The notes: a model not told the origin generated them from the sequence alone. A stretch of DNA of 64,000 nt from Neobacillus endophyticus (GCF_013248975.1 NZ_JABRWH010000001.1:3988001-4052000), one strand, 5' to 3'; positions 1 through 9,083 are shown, numbered from the stretch's first letter. A program made the numbers and translations.

Positions 1-339
1 AGGTCAAATGGCCGATGGTATACAAGGGTAGGTTTAAATACAACATTTGCATTGCAACATGCATTAGAGCAAGCGCTTTTAGACGCTCAAACCCAGTTTC
101 ATTCCAGCATAAGGCAAGAAAAAGAGTCAATGATTTATCTGGATAAAAAGGAAACCAAACTAGATATTCCCGCTTGTGAGGAACTGACACATTTGGACCT
201 CTTACAGTCATCCATTCAGGTTTTGAATAAATACAGCAAACGAATGATTGTCTATGATCTTTCCATTGAGCCTTTTTTAAAACAAGGGCTTGCAGGAGTG
301 TATGGTGTTCAGGTGGTGCGAGAGGAGGATTCTCGATGA
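1..339 (+). CDS. Putative thiazole-containing bacteriocin maturation protein, C-terminal part (cut by window edge)
   Basis: The reading frame is open from base 1, so this is the C-terminal end of a longer protein whose start lies upstream; an apparent TTG start at 52 is not needed. The visible residues begin with RSNGRWYTRVGLNTTFALQ and end with VVREEDSR. Its stop overlaps the ATG of the cyclodehydratase gene (ATGA at 336-339), which implies translational coupling in one operon. In Bacillus TOMM (heterocycloanthracin-type) operons the gene directly upstream of the SagD/YcaO and SagB genes encodes a ThiF-like maturation protein. That identity is inferred mainly from position, because the diagnostic N-terminal part is out of view. 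Confidence 0.6.
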   Translation, partial: RSNGRWYTRVGLNTTFALQHALEQALLDAQTQFHSSIRQEKESMIYLDKKETKLDIPACEELTHLDLLQSSIQVLNKYSKRMIVYDLSIEPFLKQGLAGVYGVQVVREEDSR

Positions 340-2276
340 CTGCCCAGATTCTCATTGTTGGCAACGGCTTATTAACGGATATTGTTTGTGATCAATTGTC
401 TGCCAACGAACTAGTAAGAAGACAAAGTATATTTGAAGAGATTCCTAAAGAAACAGAATTAGCACTAGTACTCGACGATGCTTGGCATCCTTCGTTTCAT
501 CAAAAAGCGGAAGAGAAATTCAGGTCAGCCGGTATTCCATGGCTTCGGGGGTTCGTTTTTTTTGGTGAGGGTATCATTGGTCCGATCGTAAGGCATAACA
601 AATCGGGATGCACCCGTTGTGCTGACAAACGGTTGTTAATAGCCGGACCTGACCGCCAAGAAATGTGGCAGTTACAGGCGAAATTGAATGCAACGGGTGG
701 TGTCACAATTGATGCATGGGCTTCCCGAACAGGATTATCACATATGGCCATCTTAATCAGTAACGAAGTGCAAAAAATTATTCAGGGAGAACTCTCCTCC
801 TTGGATGAAAGAATGGTCATTTCCAATTTGCAAACATTAACGAATTCCAGTCATTTTTTCTTGCCAGATCCATTGTGCCCAATTTGTAGTTCAATACCTG
901 AAGACTTACCAGAGTTAGCACAAATTAACTTAAACCCCAGTCCTAAATTAGCTGGTGCCGGTTATCGCTGCCGTTCGATGGAGGATCTGAAAAAAGTGCT
1001 AGTAGAAGACTATTTGGATGATCGTACGGGAATCATGAATGGGAAAATGCAGGATTTAAGACTACCATTTGCTGATGTTTTGGTTAACATGCCGTTTTTT
1101 GGAGCGGATGAGGGAGTAGCCGGCCGTTCTAATTCCTATGAAATGAGTGAGCTAACGGCTATTTTGGAGGGATTGGAGCGGAATTGCGGAATTGAGCCTC
1201 AAGGCAAAAGGAAGAAAGTTCGTGATAGCTATCAAAATGTTAAGCATATTGCATTAAATCCAGTAAGGGTAGGTTTGCATGACAATGAACAATATGCTAA
1301 GCCTCATTTCCCGTTTAAATCGTTTCATCCTAAATTACCAATGAATTGGGTTTGGGGCTATTCGTTTTTACAAGAACGCCCCATACTTGTTCCGGAGTTA
1401 CTTGCCTATTACAGTTTAGGCAATGGGGAGGGGTTTGTTTACGAAACCTCCAACGGGTGTGCATTAGGAGGGAGTATGGAGGAAGCCATATTCCATGGGA
1501 TTATGGAAGTCGTTGAACGGGATTCCTTTTTGTTAACATGGTATGCACAGCTGCCCCTTCCGCGTCTTGACCCTCGCTCTGCTAATGATAAAGAATTAGA
1601 GTTGATGGTGGACCGATTACGAGAAGTGGCAGGGTATGACGTATATTTTTACAATTCGACGATGGAACATGAGATACCGAGCGTTTGGGCCATAGCCAAA
1701 AACAGAAGGGAAAAGGGGGTTAACCTGATCTGCGCAGCAGGAGCGAATCCTGATCCAGTAAGGGCTGTAAAAAGCGCCATTTATGAGCTTGCGGGAATGA
1801 TGGTCAGACATGACGAACTTTTAGAGAAAAACCGGCAGAAATATGAAGAAATGCTAATTGATCCATTTACCGTCCGTCATATGGAAGACCACGGCCTGCT
1901 CTATGGCCTGCGGGAAGCAGAGGAGCGATTAAGCTTTTTATTGGATGATCATCGACCAGTAAAAACGTTTTCTGAGGAATTTAAACAGCCTCCAGAACAT
2001 CCTGATTTGAAGGATGATCTTCAGGAAATTCTTCAGAGGTTACGTCAGTTAGATCTAGAAGTTATTGTGGTAGATCAAACGACCCCAATAACGAAACGGA
2101 ATGGTTTATTCTGTGTGAAGGTATTGATTCCTGGCATGCTGCCGATGACATTCGGACATCATCTGACCCGAGTCAAAGGTCTAGATCGGGTTCTTCTAGT
2201 ACCAATGAAACTGGGATTTACTAAACATCCGTTATCGTATGAGCAGCTTAATCAATACCCGCATCCATTCCCATAA
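336..2276 (+). CDS. TOMM peptide cyclodehydratase: fused E1-like leader-binding and YcaO (SagD-type) domains
   Basis: This 646-residue protein should install thiazoline/oxazoline rings on Cys, Ser or Thr of a ribosomal precursor peptide, using ATP through the YcaO domain. The N-terminal ~190 residues are E1/ThiF-like and carry two CxxC pairs (C92/C95 in GCTRC and C181/C184 in CPIC), the usual structural zinc site of the leader-binding partner. The YcaO part runs from about residue 250, with acidic motifs around SNSYEMSELTAILEGLERN and EEAIFHGIMEVVERD. It ends exactly in QYPHPFP, matching the proline-rich C-terminus that is functionally required in azoline-forming YcaO enzymes. The gene overlaps its upstream neighbour by 4 bases and is followed 22 bases later by the dehydrogenase gene. 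No precursor peptide gene is visible in the window. Confidence 0.88.
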   Translation: MTAQILIVGNGLLTDIVCDQLSANELVRRQSIFEEIPKETELALVLDDAWHPSFHQKAEEKFRSAGIPWLRGFVFFGEGIIGPIVRHNKSGCTRCADKRLLIAGPDRQEMWQLQAKLNATGGVTIDAWASRTGLSHMAILISNEVQKIIQGELSSLDERMVISNLQTLTNSSHFFLPDPLCPICSSIPEDLPELAQINLNPSPKLAGAGYRCRSMEDLKKVLVEDYLDDRTGIMNGKMQDLRLPFADVLVNMPFFGADEGVAGRSNSYEMSELTAILEGLERNCGIEPQGKRKKVRDSYQNVKHIALNPVRVGLHDNEQYAKPHFPFKSFHPKLPMNWVWGYSFLQERPILVPELLAYYSLGNGEGFVYETSNGCALGGSMEEAIFHGIMEVVERDSFLLTWYAQLPLPRLDPRSANDKELELMVDRLREVAGYDVYFYNSTMEHEIPSVWAIAKNRREKGVNLICAAGANPDPVRAVKSAIYELAGMMVRHDELLEKNRQKYEEMLIDPFTVRHMEDHGLLYGLREAEERLSFLLDDHRPVKTFSEEFKQPPEHPDLKDDLQEILQRLRQLDLEVIVVDQTTPITKRNGLFCVKVLIPGMLPMTFGHHLTRVKGLDRVLLVPMKLGFTKHPLSYEQLNQYPHPFP

Positions 2277-2298
2277 TTGAAAAGTAGGAGGTTTAAGT

Positions 2299-3882
2299 TT
2301 GAAACTGGAAACATTTTTGCACCACCTACATTTTGACACGGAAAAGCTCGCTCCGCCAGATTGGCAAGTAGATTGGGAGGACGCACCACTTCCCTATAAA
2401 CTATACAGCGGCTTACCTGAGATTCCACTGACAGGTAATGTACCATTAACTCTTAAGAAACGTATTGAGAAAGAAGAATCCGGAATAGAGGAGATTGGCC
2501 AATTCTTATGGTATGTTTACGGTCTTACACATTATGCTCAATCCGCTTTTATAGACAGCGCAGATGAAACCGCTGCAGTAAGTTATGCACAATTATTCCG
2601 GAGATTTGTTCCCTCAGGTGGGGCACTGTATCCCAATGAATTATATGTTTATTTAAAGCTAGAGGAAATTCCAGAGGGGATTTACCATTATGATGTGGCT
2701 CATCATCGCCTTCTATTGCTCAGAGAAGGAAATTACGATTCCTATTTATCTAGATGCCTTGGTAAGAGCAGTGATCTTTCTGATTGTTTCTGTATTGTTT
2801 TTGTTTCAACAGTTTTTTGGAGAAATTTCTTTAAATATAATAATTTTGCATACAGGCTTCAAGGGTTAGATGCAGGTGTGGTCATTGGTCAAGCTTTAGA
2901 AGTTTCCGATCGGATGGGATTCTCATCAAAAGTATGCTACCAATTTCTTGATCGTTCAGTTAATCATTTGTTGGGACTATCCGACCAAGAGGAAAGTGTC
3001 TACGCGGTGATCCCAATGTCTATTCATCCTTCTATTCGTAATGTTGAGAACATGAATATAGAAGAATATGTTTTTGCAAATGAATTGTGCCAAGAAGTGC
3101 CATTGTTGAAGCATGAAACTTATAACAGATCAAAAAGAGTCATTGAATTTCCGTTGATAAAAGAGATGAACGAAGCATCAATGTTGGAAACAACACAGTC
3201 ATTTGTAAAGATAGAAAGCGATGATCGTGTTCATTATTCCGTTGGTTCAGAAATCATCATGCTGCCATTTACGGAGCCCTTTTCTTATGATCTTGCCTCT
3301 GTATGCAGAGAGAGACATTCCCCTGATATTGATTTCTTAATCGGGAAAGTAAGTCAAACACAACTGTCCAAATTGTTTGAAGAGACATTTCCCTATTATT
3401 ATCAGAACGATCTTAACGGAACACACGGGAAATCCGAGTCTCGAGTTTCTCTTTTCGGTTGTGTCTATAATGTGGAGGGAATTCCAAACGGTGCTTACTT
3501 TTATGATCAAAAAGCACATGGACTTTTCAGAATTTCTAAAGGGGATTATCGAGAGTTTTTACAATACGGATTAACGATGCCAAATGTCAATCTTTTTCAA
3601 GTGCCGCTCTGCTTGCATATTGTAGGTGACAAGGATCACTTCCAGGAGATATTTGGATATCGTGGATACCGGATTCAACAGATGGAGGCGGGCATACTAT
3701 TACAACGGCTTTTATTGAATTCGTGTGCCTTAGGCATGGGGGGGCACCCGCTTTTAGGTTTCGATGTGAACCAATGTGATGAACTTTACGGACTTGATTC
3801 GATAGAAAAAACGAGTTTGATCCAAATACCAGTTGGGCCATACCGTCCTAGAGCCTGGTTAAAAGGAATTTTAAATAGCTAG
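2299..3882 (+). CDS. SagB-family FMN-dependent azoline dehydrogenase, double-length form
   Basis: SagB-type nitroreductase-fold enzymes oxidise azolines to thiazoles/oxazoles with FMN. At 527 residues this is about twice a single nitroreductase domain. Two related halves are visible: residues ~95-240 contain FRRFVPSGGALYPNELYVY and GIYHYD, and residues ~375-520 contain VSLFGCVYNVEGIPNGAYFYD and LLNSCALGMGGHPLLG. The first half has the fuller SGGALYPNE motif seen in SagB active sites, so the second may be mainly structural; this is inference. The start is TTG with an AGGAGG-type ribosome site 22 bases after the cyclodehydratase stop, so the gene is the third in the operon. A hairpin at 3921-3950 follows. 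Confidence 0.85.
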   Translation: MKLETFLHHLHFDTEKLAPPDWQVDWEDAPLPYKLYSGLPEIPLTGNVPLTLKKRIEKEESGIEEIGQFLWYVYGLTHYAQSAFIDSADETAAVSYAQLFRRFVPSGGALYPNELYVYLKLEEIPEGIYHYDVAHHRLLLLREGNYDSYLSRCLGKSSDLSDCFCIVFVSTVFWRNFFKYNNFAYRLQGLDAGVVIGQALEVSDRMGFSSKVCYQFLDRSVNHLLGLSDQEESVYAVIPMSIHPSIRNVENMNIEEYVFANELCQEVPLLKHETYNRSKRVIEFPLIKEMNEASMLETTQSFVKIESDDRVHYSVGSEIIMLPFTEPFSYDLASVCRERHSPDIDFLIGKVSQTQLSKLFEETFPYYYQNDLNGTHGKSESRVSLFGCVYNVEGIPNGAYFYDQKAHGLFRISKGDYREFLQYGLTMPNVNLFQVPLCLHIVGDKDHFQEIFGYRGYRIQQMEAGILLQRLLLNSCALGMGGHPLLGFDVNQCDELYGLDSIEKTSLIQIPVGPYRPRAWLKGILNS

Positions 3883-3920
3883 GCGAAAACCATATTTCGA
3901 TCAAACATAAAAACATATTG

Positions 3921-3950
3921 CAGCCCCTTGGTACAAGGGGTTATTTGCTG
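3921..3950 (+). terminator. Putative terminator after the TOMM operon
   Basis: Stem CCCCTTG (3924-3930), loop GTA and CAAGGGG (3934-3940) are followed by a short, imperfect T-rich stretch. It lies 40 bases after the SagB stop. Confidence 0.5.
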
Positions 3951-4138
3951 TTTATCCTTTGTACTTTATAAGGAAAAATGAAAGGGAATGAAAAATTACC
4001 ATCGAATCCAATGATCACTAAATTAAAGAATAGGGTCAATATTTTAAAGCTGTATAACTATGGAGGGGCTTACCCCATACTAAGAAATCTCCATTAAAAA
4101 TCCAGTACAAAGCGGAAATAGAGGATAGGTGTAGAGAG

Positions 4139-4867
4139 TTGAATATTCATCTTCTGACATTTAATATCCACCATGGCAAGGGGGTGGATCGGAAATTAGA
4201 TCTTGATCGAATTGCAGAAGTTATTAAAGCGAGTCATGCGGATATCATCGGTCTAAATGAAGTTGACAAACATTTTTCTAAGCGAAGTGAATTTATTGAT
4301 CAGATTGGTTGGCTGGCAAACCAATTAAACATGTATTATGTTTTTAGCCCTTCTTTATCTCTAAAGTTAAACAAATCCTCAACCGCAAGGGAGTATGGAA
4401 ATGCACTTTTATCCCGTTATCCAATTGTTAACGAAAAGAATTATCGATTTAATCTCTTTCCGGGGCTAACAGAAGGTAGATCGATACTCGAAGCTACGAT
4501 TCAAATAAACAATAAATTTTTGAAAATTTATGTAACTCATTTAAGTCTTAATCCTATACTTCATCGAAAACAAACAGATTTTATCATCAGGCAATTTCAA
4601 TTAGCCCCCCAACCCCTCATCATTATGGGTGATTGGAATATGAAACCGCAATCTATAGGATGGAGAAAAATTACACGTGAGTTTTATGACGTATGGACCA
4701 TTGCCGGTATGGGAGCCGGGTACACGTATCCATCACTACAGCCAAGGTCCAGAATAGATTATATTTTCGCCAGCCATCATTTTCATATTAAAAAGGCTGA
4801 AATCATTACATGTATTCCTAAATCTTCTGACCATTTACCCTTAAAAGCAACCATTTCTTTCAGCTAA
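4139..4867 (+). CDS. Endonuclease/exonuclease/phosphatase (EEP) family hydrolase
   Basis: A 242-residue protein of the DNase I-like EEP fold, which hydrolyses phosphodiesters or phosphomonoesters in a metal-dependent way. Family motifs are in order: the N-terminal strand LLTFNIHHG, the metal-binding Glu in IIGLNEVDKH (about residue 40), the Asp/Asn pair in IMGDWNMKP (about 162) and the C-terminal catalytic SDHLPL near residue 233. There is no signal peptide or membrane segment, so it is probably cytoplasmic. The likely start is TTG at 4139. Substrate cannot be told from sequence; the family includes nucleases, sphingomyelinases and inositol phosphatases. An alkaline-phosphatase-superfamily protein begins 84 bases downstream on the same strand. 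Confidence 0.85.
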   Translation: MNIHLLTFNIHHGKGVDRKLDLDRIAEVIKASHADIIGLNEVDKHFSKRSEFIDQIGWLANQLNMYYVFSPSLSLKLNKSSTAREYGNALLSRYPIVNEKNYRFNLFPGLTEGRSILEATIQINNKFLKIYVTHLSLNPILHRKQTDFIIRQFQLAPQPLIIMGDWNMKPQSIGWRKITREFYDVWTIAGMGAGYTYPSLQPRSRIDYIFASHHFHIKKAEIITCIPKSSDHLPLKATISFS

Positions 4868-4951
4868 AGTCGGTACTTCAGTAGAAACTTTCATAATTTA
4901 GGGAAAACATTCCATAATAATAACAAGCATTTATGTAGAGGAGAGAAATGA

Positions 4952-6427
4952 ATGACAGCCGATTATCTCCATAAAAAAAGAGTTATTATGCTTGTAATTG
5001 ATTCATTAATGGATATGCCATTACAAGAAGCTTTTAAAGGTGGAAAAGTACCAGCACTGCAGTTTTTTTCTAACAATGGACATTACTTACCAAACCTCGT
5101 CAGCCCTTTTCCTACTATGTCTGTAAATGTTGACAGTACATTATTAACGGGTGTCTATAGTGACAAACACAAACTTCCGGGCCTTGTTTGGTATAATAAA
5201 GATGAAAATCGTATTGTAAATTATGGAACCCATGTCAGAGAACTTATAAAACTAGGTTTAAAACAATCCATGATTGATGTTTTTTATAATTTAAATCATC
5301 AGCATTTAAGCAAGCAACAGAAAACGATTCATGAAGTTTTAAAAGAAAAGGGAATTCAAAGTGCGTCGATAAATGCTCTTTTATATAGAGGAGCTTTTGA
5401 GACCCAGCTAAAGATCCCGTTTCTTTTATCATTTGTTACAGGATTAAATAGGAAACTGAAATCCTATTCACCGAACGTGTTCTCATACGGAGCGATGCAC
5501 AAGCTCAACCCATTTAAAAAGAACTCATTCTGTTGGCAAAAGTATGGATTTAACGACAAATTCTCTGCGAATGAACTTAAATACCTTATAAATGAAAATA
5601 AATTGCCACCTTTTACGCTCGTTTATTTTCCAGATTTGGATCATAAAGTACATAAAAATGGAAGATTGGAATTAAAGGGTATTGAAAAAGTGGATCAACA
5701 GCTGCAAGGGATTTTAAATCAGTTTCCTTCATGGGAGGATTCTCTATCTAATACGACATGGATTATCCTTGGTGATAATGGACAGGCCTGGATTGAGCCA
5801 AATAAGAAAGAGGCATTAATTGACTTGAGGCAGCTTTTAAATTCCTATAAAATCGCTAAGTTGAAAAAAGGGGTATCATCTGAAGTTGAAATTGTTCTCT
5901 GTGTTAATGAGAGAATGTCTTTTATCTATACTCTTAATCCTCAAAAGGCGCCATTAGAGGAAATTGCGAAGATCCTGCAAAAAGATCCACGTATAGATGT
6001 AATTGCCTTAAAAAAAGGAGAAACTGTGGCGGTTACATCAGGAATGCATAAAGGGAAGTTAGAATTTCATCCAAATGGGGATTTAATCGATGAATATAAA
6101 CAATGTTGGTCGATTGAAGGAAATACAGAGATATTAGATATTACAATTAAAGAAAAGAGTATCGAATATGGAGATTACCCTGACGCCTTAGCAAGAATAT
6201 ATTCTTCCTTTTATTCACATGAAGGGAATTACATCATTATTTCCGCAAAACCAGGTTATGAATTCATCGGTGAGGGTTCTCCCACACATGTAAATGGTGC
6301 TGCCCACGGAGGACTTCATAAACAAGATTCTTTAGTAAGTCTGATCGTTTGCGGAAGTGACTCAGTTCCTAAAAATTTGCGAATCTTAGATCTTAAAGAG
6401 TGGATATTAACCTTAATTTCCCCATAA
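4952..6427 (+). CDS. Alkaline phosphatase superfamily protein (type I phosphodiesterase/nucleotide pyrophosphatase-like)
   Basis: A 491-residue soluble protein with the core of the phosphodiesterase/nucleotide pyrophosphatase branch. VLVIDSLMDMP-type strand 1 supplies a metal Asp, FPTMSVNVDST supplies the nucleophile Thr/Ser, and VYFPDLDHKVHKNG supplies further metal ligands; a late His lies in VNGAAHGGLHKQ. The site usually written DHG reads GDNGQ here (about residue 275), so one metal-binding His appears replaced by Asn. No signal peptide is present, unlike most secreted members. GAGGAGAG lies just upstream of the ATG. The substrate is unknown. Confidence 0.8.
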   Translation: MTADYLHKKRVIMLVIDSLMDMPLQEAFKGGKVPALQFFSNNGHYLPNLVSPFPTMSVNVDSTLLTGVYSDKHKLPGLVWYNKDENRIVNYGTHVRELIKLGLKQSMIDVFYNLNHQHLSKQQKTIHEVLKEKGIQSASINALLYRGAFETQLKIPFLLSFVTGLNRKLKSYSPNVFSYGAMHKLNPFKKNSFCWQKYGFNDKFSANELKYLINENKLPPFTLVYFPDLDHKVHKNGRLELKGIEKVDQQLQGILNQFPSWEDSLSNTTWIILGDNGQAWIEPNKKEALIDLRQLLNSYKIAKLKKGVSSEVEIVLCVNERMSFIYTLNPQKAPLEEIAKILQKDPRIDVIALKKGETVAVTSGMHKGKLEFHPNGDLIDEYKQCWSIEGNTEILDITIKEKSIEYGDYPDALARIYSSFYSHEGNYIIISAKPGYEFIGEGSPTHVNGAAHGGLHKQDSLVSLIVCGSDSVPKNLRILDLKEWILTLISP

Positions 6428-6462
6428 CCTTAAATGCTTCATTCTAAAAAAATAAAATGAAC

Positions 6463-6507
6463 AAAGAGCTCCAATATGCTTCGTAAAGAAAAATTTGGAG
6501 TCTTTTT
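6463..6507 (+). terminator. Rho-independent terminator
   Basis: AAGAGCTCCAA and TTGGAGTCTT form a long-loop hairpin ending in TTTTT, 40 bases after the phosphatase-family gene. Confidence 0.6.
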
Positions 6508-6621
6508 GTGTTTTAAATCTATGATCCAATCATAGCAACAACCATAAAATCATGAAAAAGATGCCCTATTAAGGCATCCAAAAATAAAACAGATAAACTA
6601 TTTAAGCAAAGTTCATAAGAT

Positions 6622-7347
6622 TTATTTTCGTTCCAAACAAGATCGTGGAGAAGTGGAAAGGGATTCGATGGTATACCTGCATATAAATTCTTTTGTTGAT
6701 ATGGCAATGATCTTTGGAACGAGTAGTTCTCTTTTATTTTGCATTCTTCGTTTTCCTTGGGGATGAAAAACAAGTAATAATAAATGTAAATAAAGTTTGG
6801 TTAGGAATAAGAAGAGCCCCTTTGGTAAATCAACTACTGTAAATCCAAATTGGGTGGAACCACGGTGAATCATGGAAACTCCGTATACGCCCTTTATCTT
6901 TTCATACTTGGGGTGATTTAGGATAAATTGGAGAGTTTTTGGTAATAATTGTTCAGTGATTCGAATCATTTGGATGGCTAATTGCATAGGAGAACGTGCA
7001 TGCATTCCCATTTTAAAAAGCATATCATTATTTAAGTGAAGTTCTAGTACTTGATCTCCTCTTTTAATTACCTCTCCATCCGACAATAAAATAGTTTTCC
7101 CAAAATATGTTCGTACTCTTGCATTTAAAAATGGCTGATTTTCATCAATCGGCTGAATTTGAAAGAACTTATAAATAACTTTTTCCCATTTAATCCAAAA
7201 AGTAATTAGTAATTTCTTTTTCCAGTTTACCTTTGATTCCGATACTTGTTTATCCGATTTCGATTGATTTTCTTTTCGAGGTTTGTATCTTCTAGTGGCA
7301 TTATTGTCGTGCACGCAGCTTGCCCCCAAATCTTTCTTAACTGCCAT
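6622..7347 (-). CDS. YkoP-like protein
   Basis: A 241-residue protein resembling Bacillus YkoP, a domain of unknown activity that occurs alone or next to polysaccharide deacetylases and glycosyltransferases. Visible features are a basic N-terminal tail (~45 residues), a conserved-looking core from IPIDENQPFLNARVRTYFG-like sequence through ELHLNNDMLF, and an LPKGLFLFLTKLYLHLLLLVFHPQG segment that could sit at a membrane surface. The start is ATG with AGGAGTG upstream. The last ~40 residues (after NKRELLVPKIIAISTKEF) look less family-like and may be an altered C-terminus. The name rests on remembered family resemblance. Confidence 0.6.
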   Translation of the reverse strand: MAVKKDLGASCVHDNNATRRYKPRKENQSKSDKQVSESKVNWKKKLLITFWIKWEKVIYKFFQIQPIDENQPFLNARVRTYFGKTILLSDGEVIKRGDQVLELHLNNDMLFKMGMHARSPMQLAIQMIRITEQLLPKTLQFILNHPKYEKIKGVYGVSMIHRGSTQFGFTVVDLPKGLFLFLTKLYLHLLLLVFHPQGKRRMQNKRELLVPKIIAISTKEFICRYTIESLSTSPRSCLERK

Positions 7348-7555
7348 ACAGCACTCCTATAGAGCAAGGATAGTGGCAGGTTTAATAAAAACGGGTTTTG
7401 AATAATGAGTATAAAAAGTACCACTCAGTAACTATCTATTATTGAAATCATTTAACATTAATACTGTCTCCTTTTGCCATTCAATATATGTAGGGAGATG
7501 GAGGTGAATATAGCTGAAATAGTTACACTCCGCATTAAGTCAATGTCTCCATAAG

Positions 7556-7891
7556 TCATTGGTCTTTATCTTTACTATAATCATAATATTTTAGGGTATC
7601 TTCATGTCCTGTTGGTTCTTCTTTAGTCACTTTTCCATCTTTATCTCGATAAATCTCATATTCTTTATATGTTTCGATAATATAGCCATTTTCTTTCTTT
7701 GTTTTGTCCAATTTTTCTATCGTTTCGGGGGTGTTTTCATCTGGTTTGGCGGTAACAGGCTGTGTGAGCACCGGCTCTTCAGTAGAATAGGCGTAGTCTT
7801 TATTAATAAATGAGTATGGTGATTCAAGATAGGCCACAAAAGTAATCAGAAGTATAAGAAAAAAAGCATTAATGAAGGTTTTATTTTTCAT
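7556..7891 (-). CDS. Small membrane-anchored or secreted protein of unknown function
   Basis: The 111 residues start with MKNKTF and a hydrophobic segment (about 6-26) that acts as a signal peptide or anchor. A Pro/Thr/Glu/Lys-rich extracytoplasmic tail follows, with an acidic/basic C-terminus ending DYSKDKDQ. The ATG at 7891 is preferred because AAAGGAG lies 8 bases upstream; an in-frame TTG at 7912 would add seven residues. No family is recognised. It is transcribed in the same direction as the ykoP-like gene 200 bases downstream. Confidence 0.6.
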   Translation of the reverse strand: MKNKTFINAFFLILLITFVAYLESPYSFINKDYAYSTEEPVLTQPVTAKPDENTPETIEKLDKTKKENGYIIETYKEYEIYRDKDGKVTKEEPTGHEDTLKYYDYSKDKDQ

Positions 7892-7912
7892 GTTCCTAGC
7901 TCCTTTGATCAA

Positions 7913-8313
7913 TTCCTTCTTTGTATTCCATTTTATGCATGTCCCCCCAATCTATGACAATCGTTTTACTAATAGAAGAGAGGGGGGAGTGCAAAAATTT
8001 GAGATCCAGGCTTTTTAGAAAGAAGAAAATACGGGTTGCTTTTATATAGAAGACCCCGTCATAAAATCTTATTTTTTAAACTGTTTAACCTGCCCATTTC
8101 TCAACATTCCAGATTTTCGTAACCCAGTCTTCGTAAAAATCAAGTTCGCAGCAGATGAGAACATTTGTTCTGTTTCATCCATTTTTCAGTGGAATTGAAC
8201 AATTTGCCATCTGATTCGGAACACTTATATAACCATCTAATGAAGAGGTTTAGACAAGCCGATTTCTTGTTACATATACTATTTAAAACATGAATTTGAA
8301 TGGGGGAAGCTTA
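7913..8313. other. Long intergenic stretch with a possible decayed ORF
   Basis: There is no intact gene in these ~400 bases. On the minus strand a frame ending at 8085 reads ELDFYEDWVTKIWNVEKWAG before its stop, with protein-like composition but no start and with stops just upstream, so it may be the tail of a lost gene. No hairpin or repeat is obvious. Confidence 0.35.
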
Positions 8314-8646
8314 TTGGTAACTAGTCAAAACGGGATTAATATTAGCACCATTTCGGGAGGAATCGTCAATTTTGGCGGAGCTATTGTTATTGCTCCGATT
8401 TCCGTCACTAAAACGATTAATGGTTCCGGCGGCGGAAATACCGGGCTAGATGTCAACACTAATTCTCTTAGAGGCGGGGAAACTCAAGGTACTAATGCTG
8501 AATTAGCTCAAGTGGCAAATATGTTACGACGTTTAACGGCTGATCCAGTGGTAAAGAAAAAGAATAATGAAGAAAACATACCTATGATGAATGCAGGTTC
8601 AAAAAAGAGAGGATCAGCCATGAATCGTATTAAAGGAAGGGGTTAA
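8314..8646 (+). CDS. GerPA/GerPF-family spore germination protein
   Basis: The core GGIVNFGGAIVIAPISVTK followed by GSGGGNTG matches the GerPA/GerPF signature (a short beta-rich protein with VNFGD...isPks.sKt.aGsGs.NtG). GerP proteins help germinants pass the spore coat and are made in the mother cell. An ATG at 8290 is in frame, but only the TTG at 8314 has a ribosome site (GGGGGAAG), so 8314 is preferred (110 residues). The C-terminal ~50 residues, rich in Lys/Asn/Arg and ending NRIKGRG, exceed the usual ~75-residue family length. It is not in a gerP operon here. Confidence 0.72.
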   Translation: MVTSQNGINISTISGGIVNFGGAIVIAPISVTKTINGSGGGNTGLDVNTNSLRGGETQGTNAELAQVANMLRRLTADPVVKKKNNEENIPMMNAGSKKRGSAMNRIKGRG

Positions 8647-8701
8647 GTTCTAATTTCTGTAGGATACGTGTTTCTATAGGCGTTTAGACTTATTTATGTA
8701 T

Positions 8702-8738
8702 TAGACGGAGCCTCTGTATAAACTCCGTCTTGTTTTAA
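8702..8738 (+). terminator. Rho-independent terminator
   Basis: GACGGAG (8704-8710) pairs with CTCCGTC (8723-8729), followed by TTGTTTT. It closes the GerPF-like gene. Confidence 0.75.
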
Positions 8739-8777
8739 GATGTTTTCTTATTTAAGAAGGCATCTTTTTATTATCCA

Positions 8778-9083
8778 TTATTCGATTTCTATTTTCTTCA
8801 CCCTCAAATAATTTTTTATTCCATTGTCAGTTGATTCTAATTTATGATTTAAATATTGATATGGATCAAATATTTCAATATGTCCGTTCATTTGTTGTTC
8901 AATTAAATCACAAAGCAAACCTGAGACCTGGCATAAATTGTCTATAACACATAGTAACTGAAGTTCTGAAACAGTTACAAATTTGGTTGTTTTTTCGTGC
9001 GTGGCTTGATTCATAATATGATTTATTACTTTCTCCAATTCCTTAAGGTCTTCTAGGGTAAATTTATCTTTTAAGGTAGCCAT
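8778..9083 (-). CDS. Hypothetical helical protein
   Basis: A 101-residue, mostly helical protein beginning MATLKDKFTLEDLKELEKVI, with two Cys-containing helices around QLLCVIDNLCQVSGLLCDL. A good ribosome site (GGAGGGG) lies ahead of the ATG. No signal peptide or membrane segment is visible and no family is recognised. It sits between a GerPF-like gene and a cold-shock gene, so a sporulation role is possible but only by neighbourhood. Confidence 0.6.
   Translation of the reverse strand: MATLKDKFTLEDLKELEKVINHIMNQATHEKTTKFVTVSELQLLCVIDNLCQVSGLLCDLIEQQMNGHIEIFDPYQYLNHKLESTDNGIKNYLRVKKIEIE

Noticed and set aside
7227..7424. Minus-strand frame of 65 codons overlapping the start of the ykoP-like gene
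   Set aside because: It lacks a ribosome site, overlaps a better-supported gene in another frame and has no family-like pattern.
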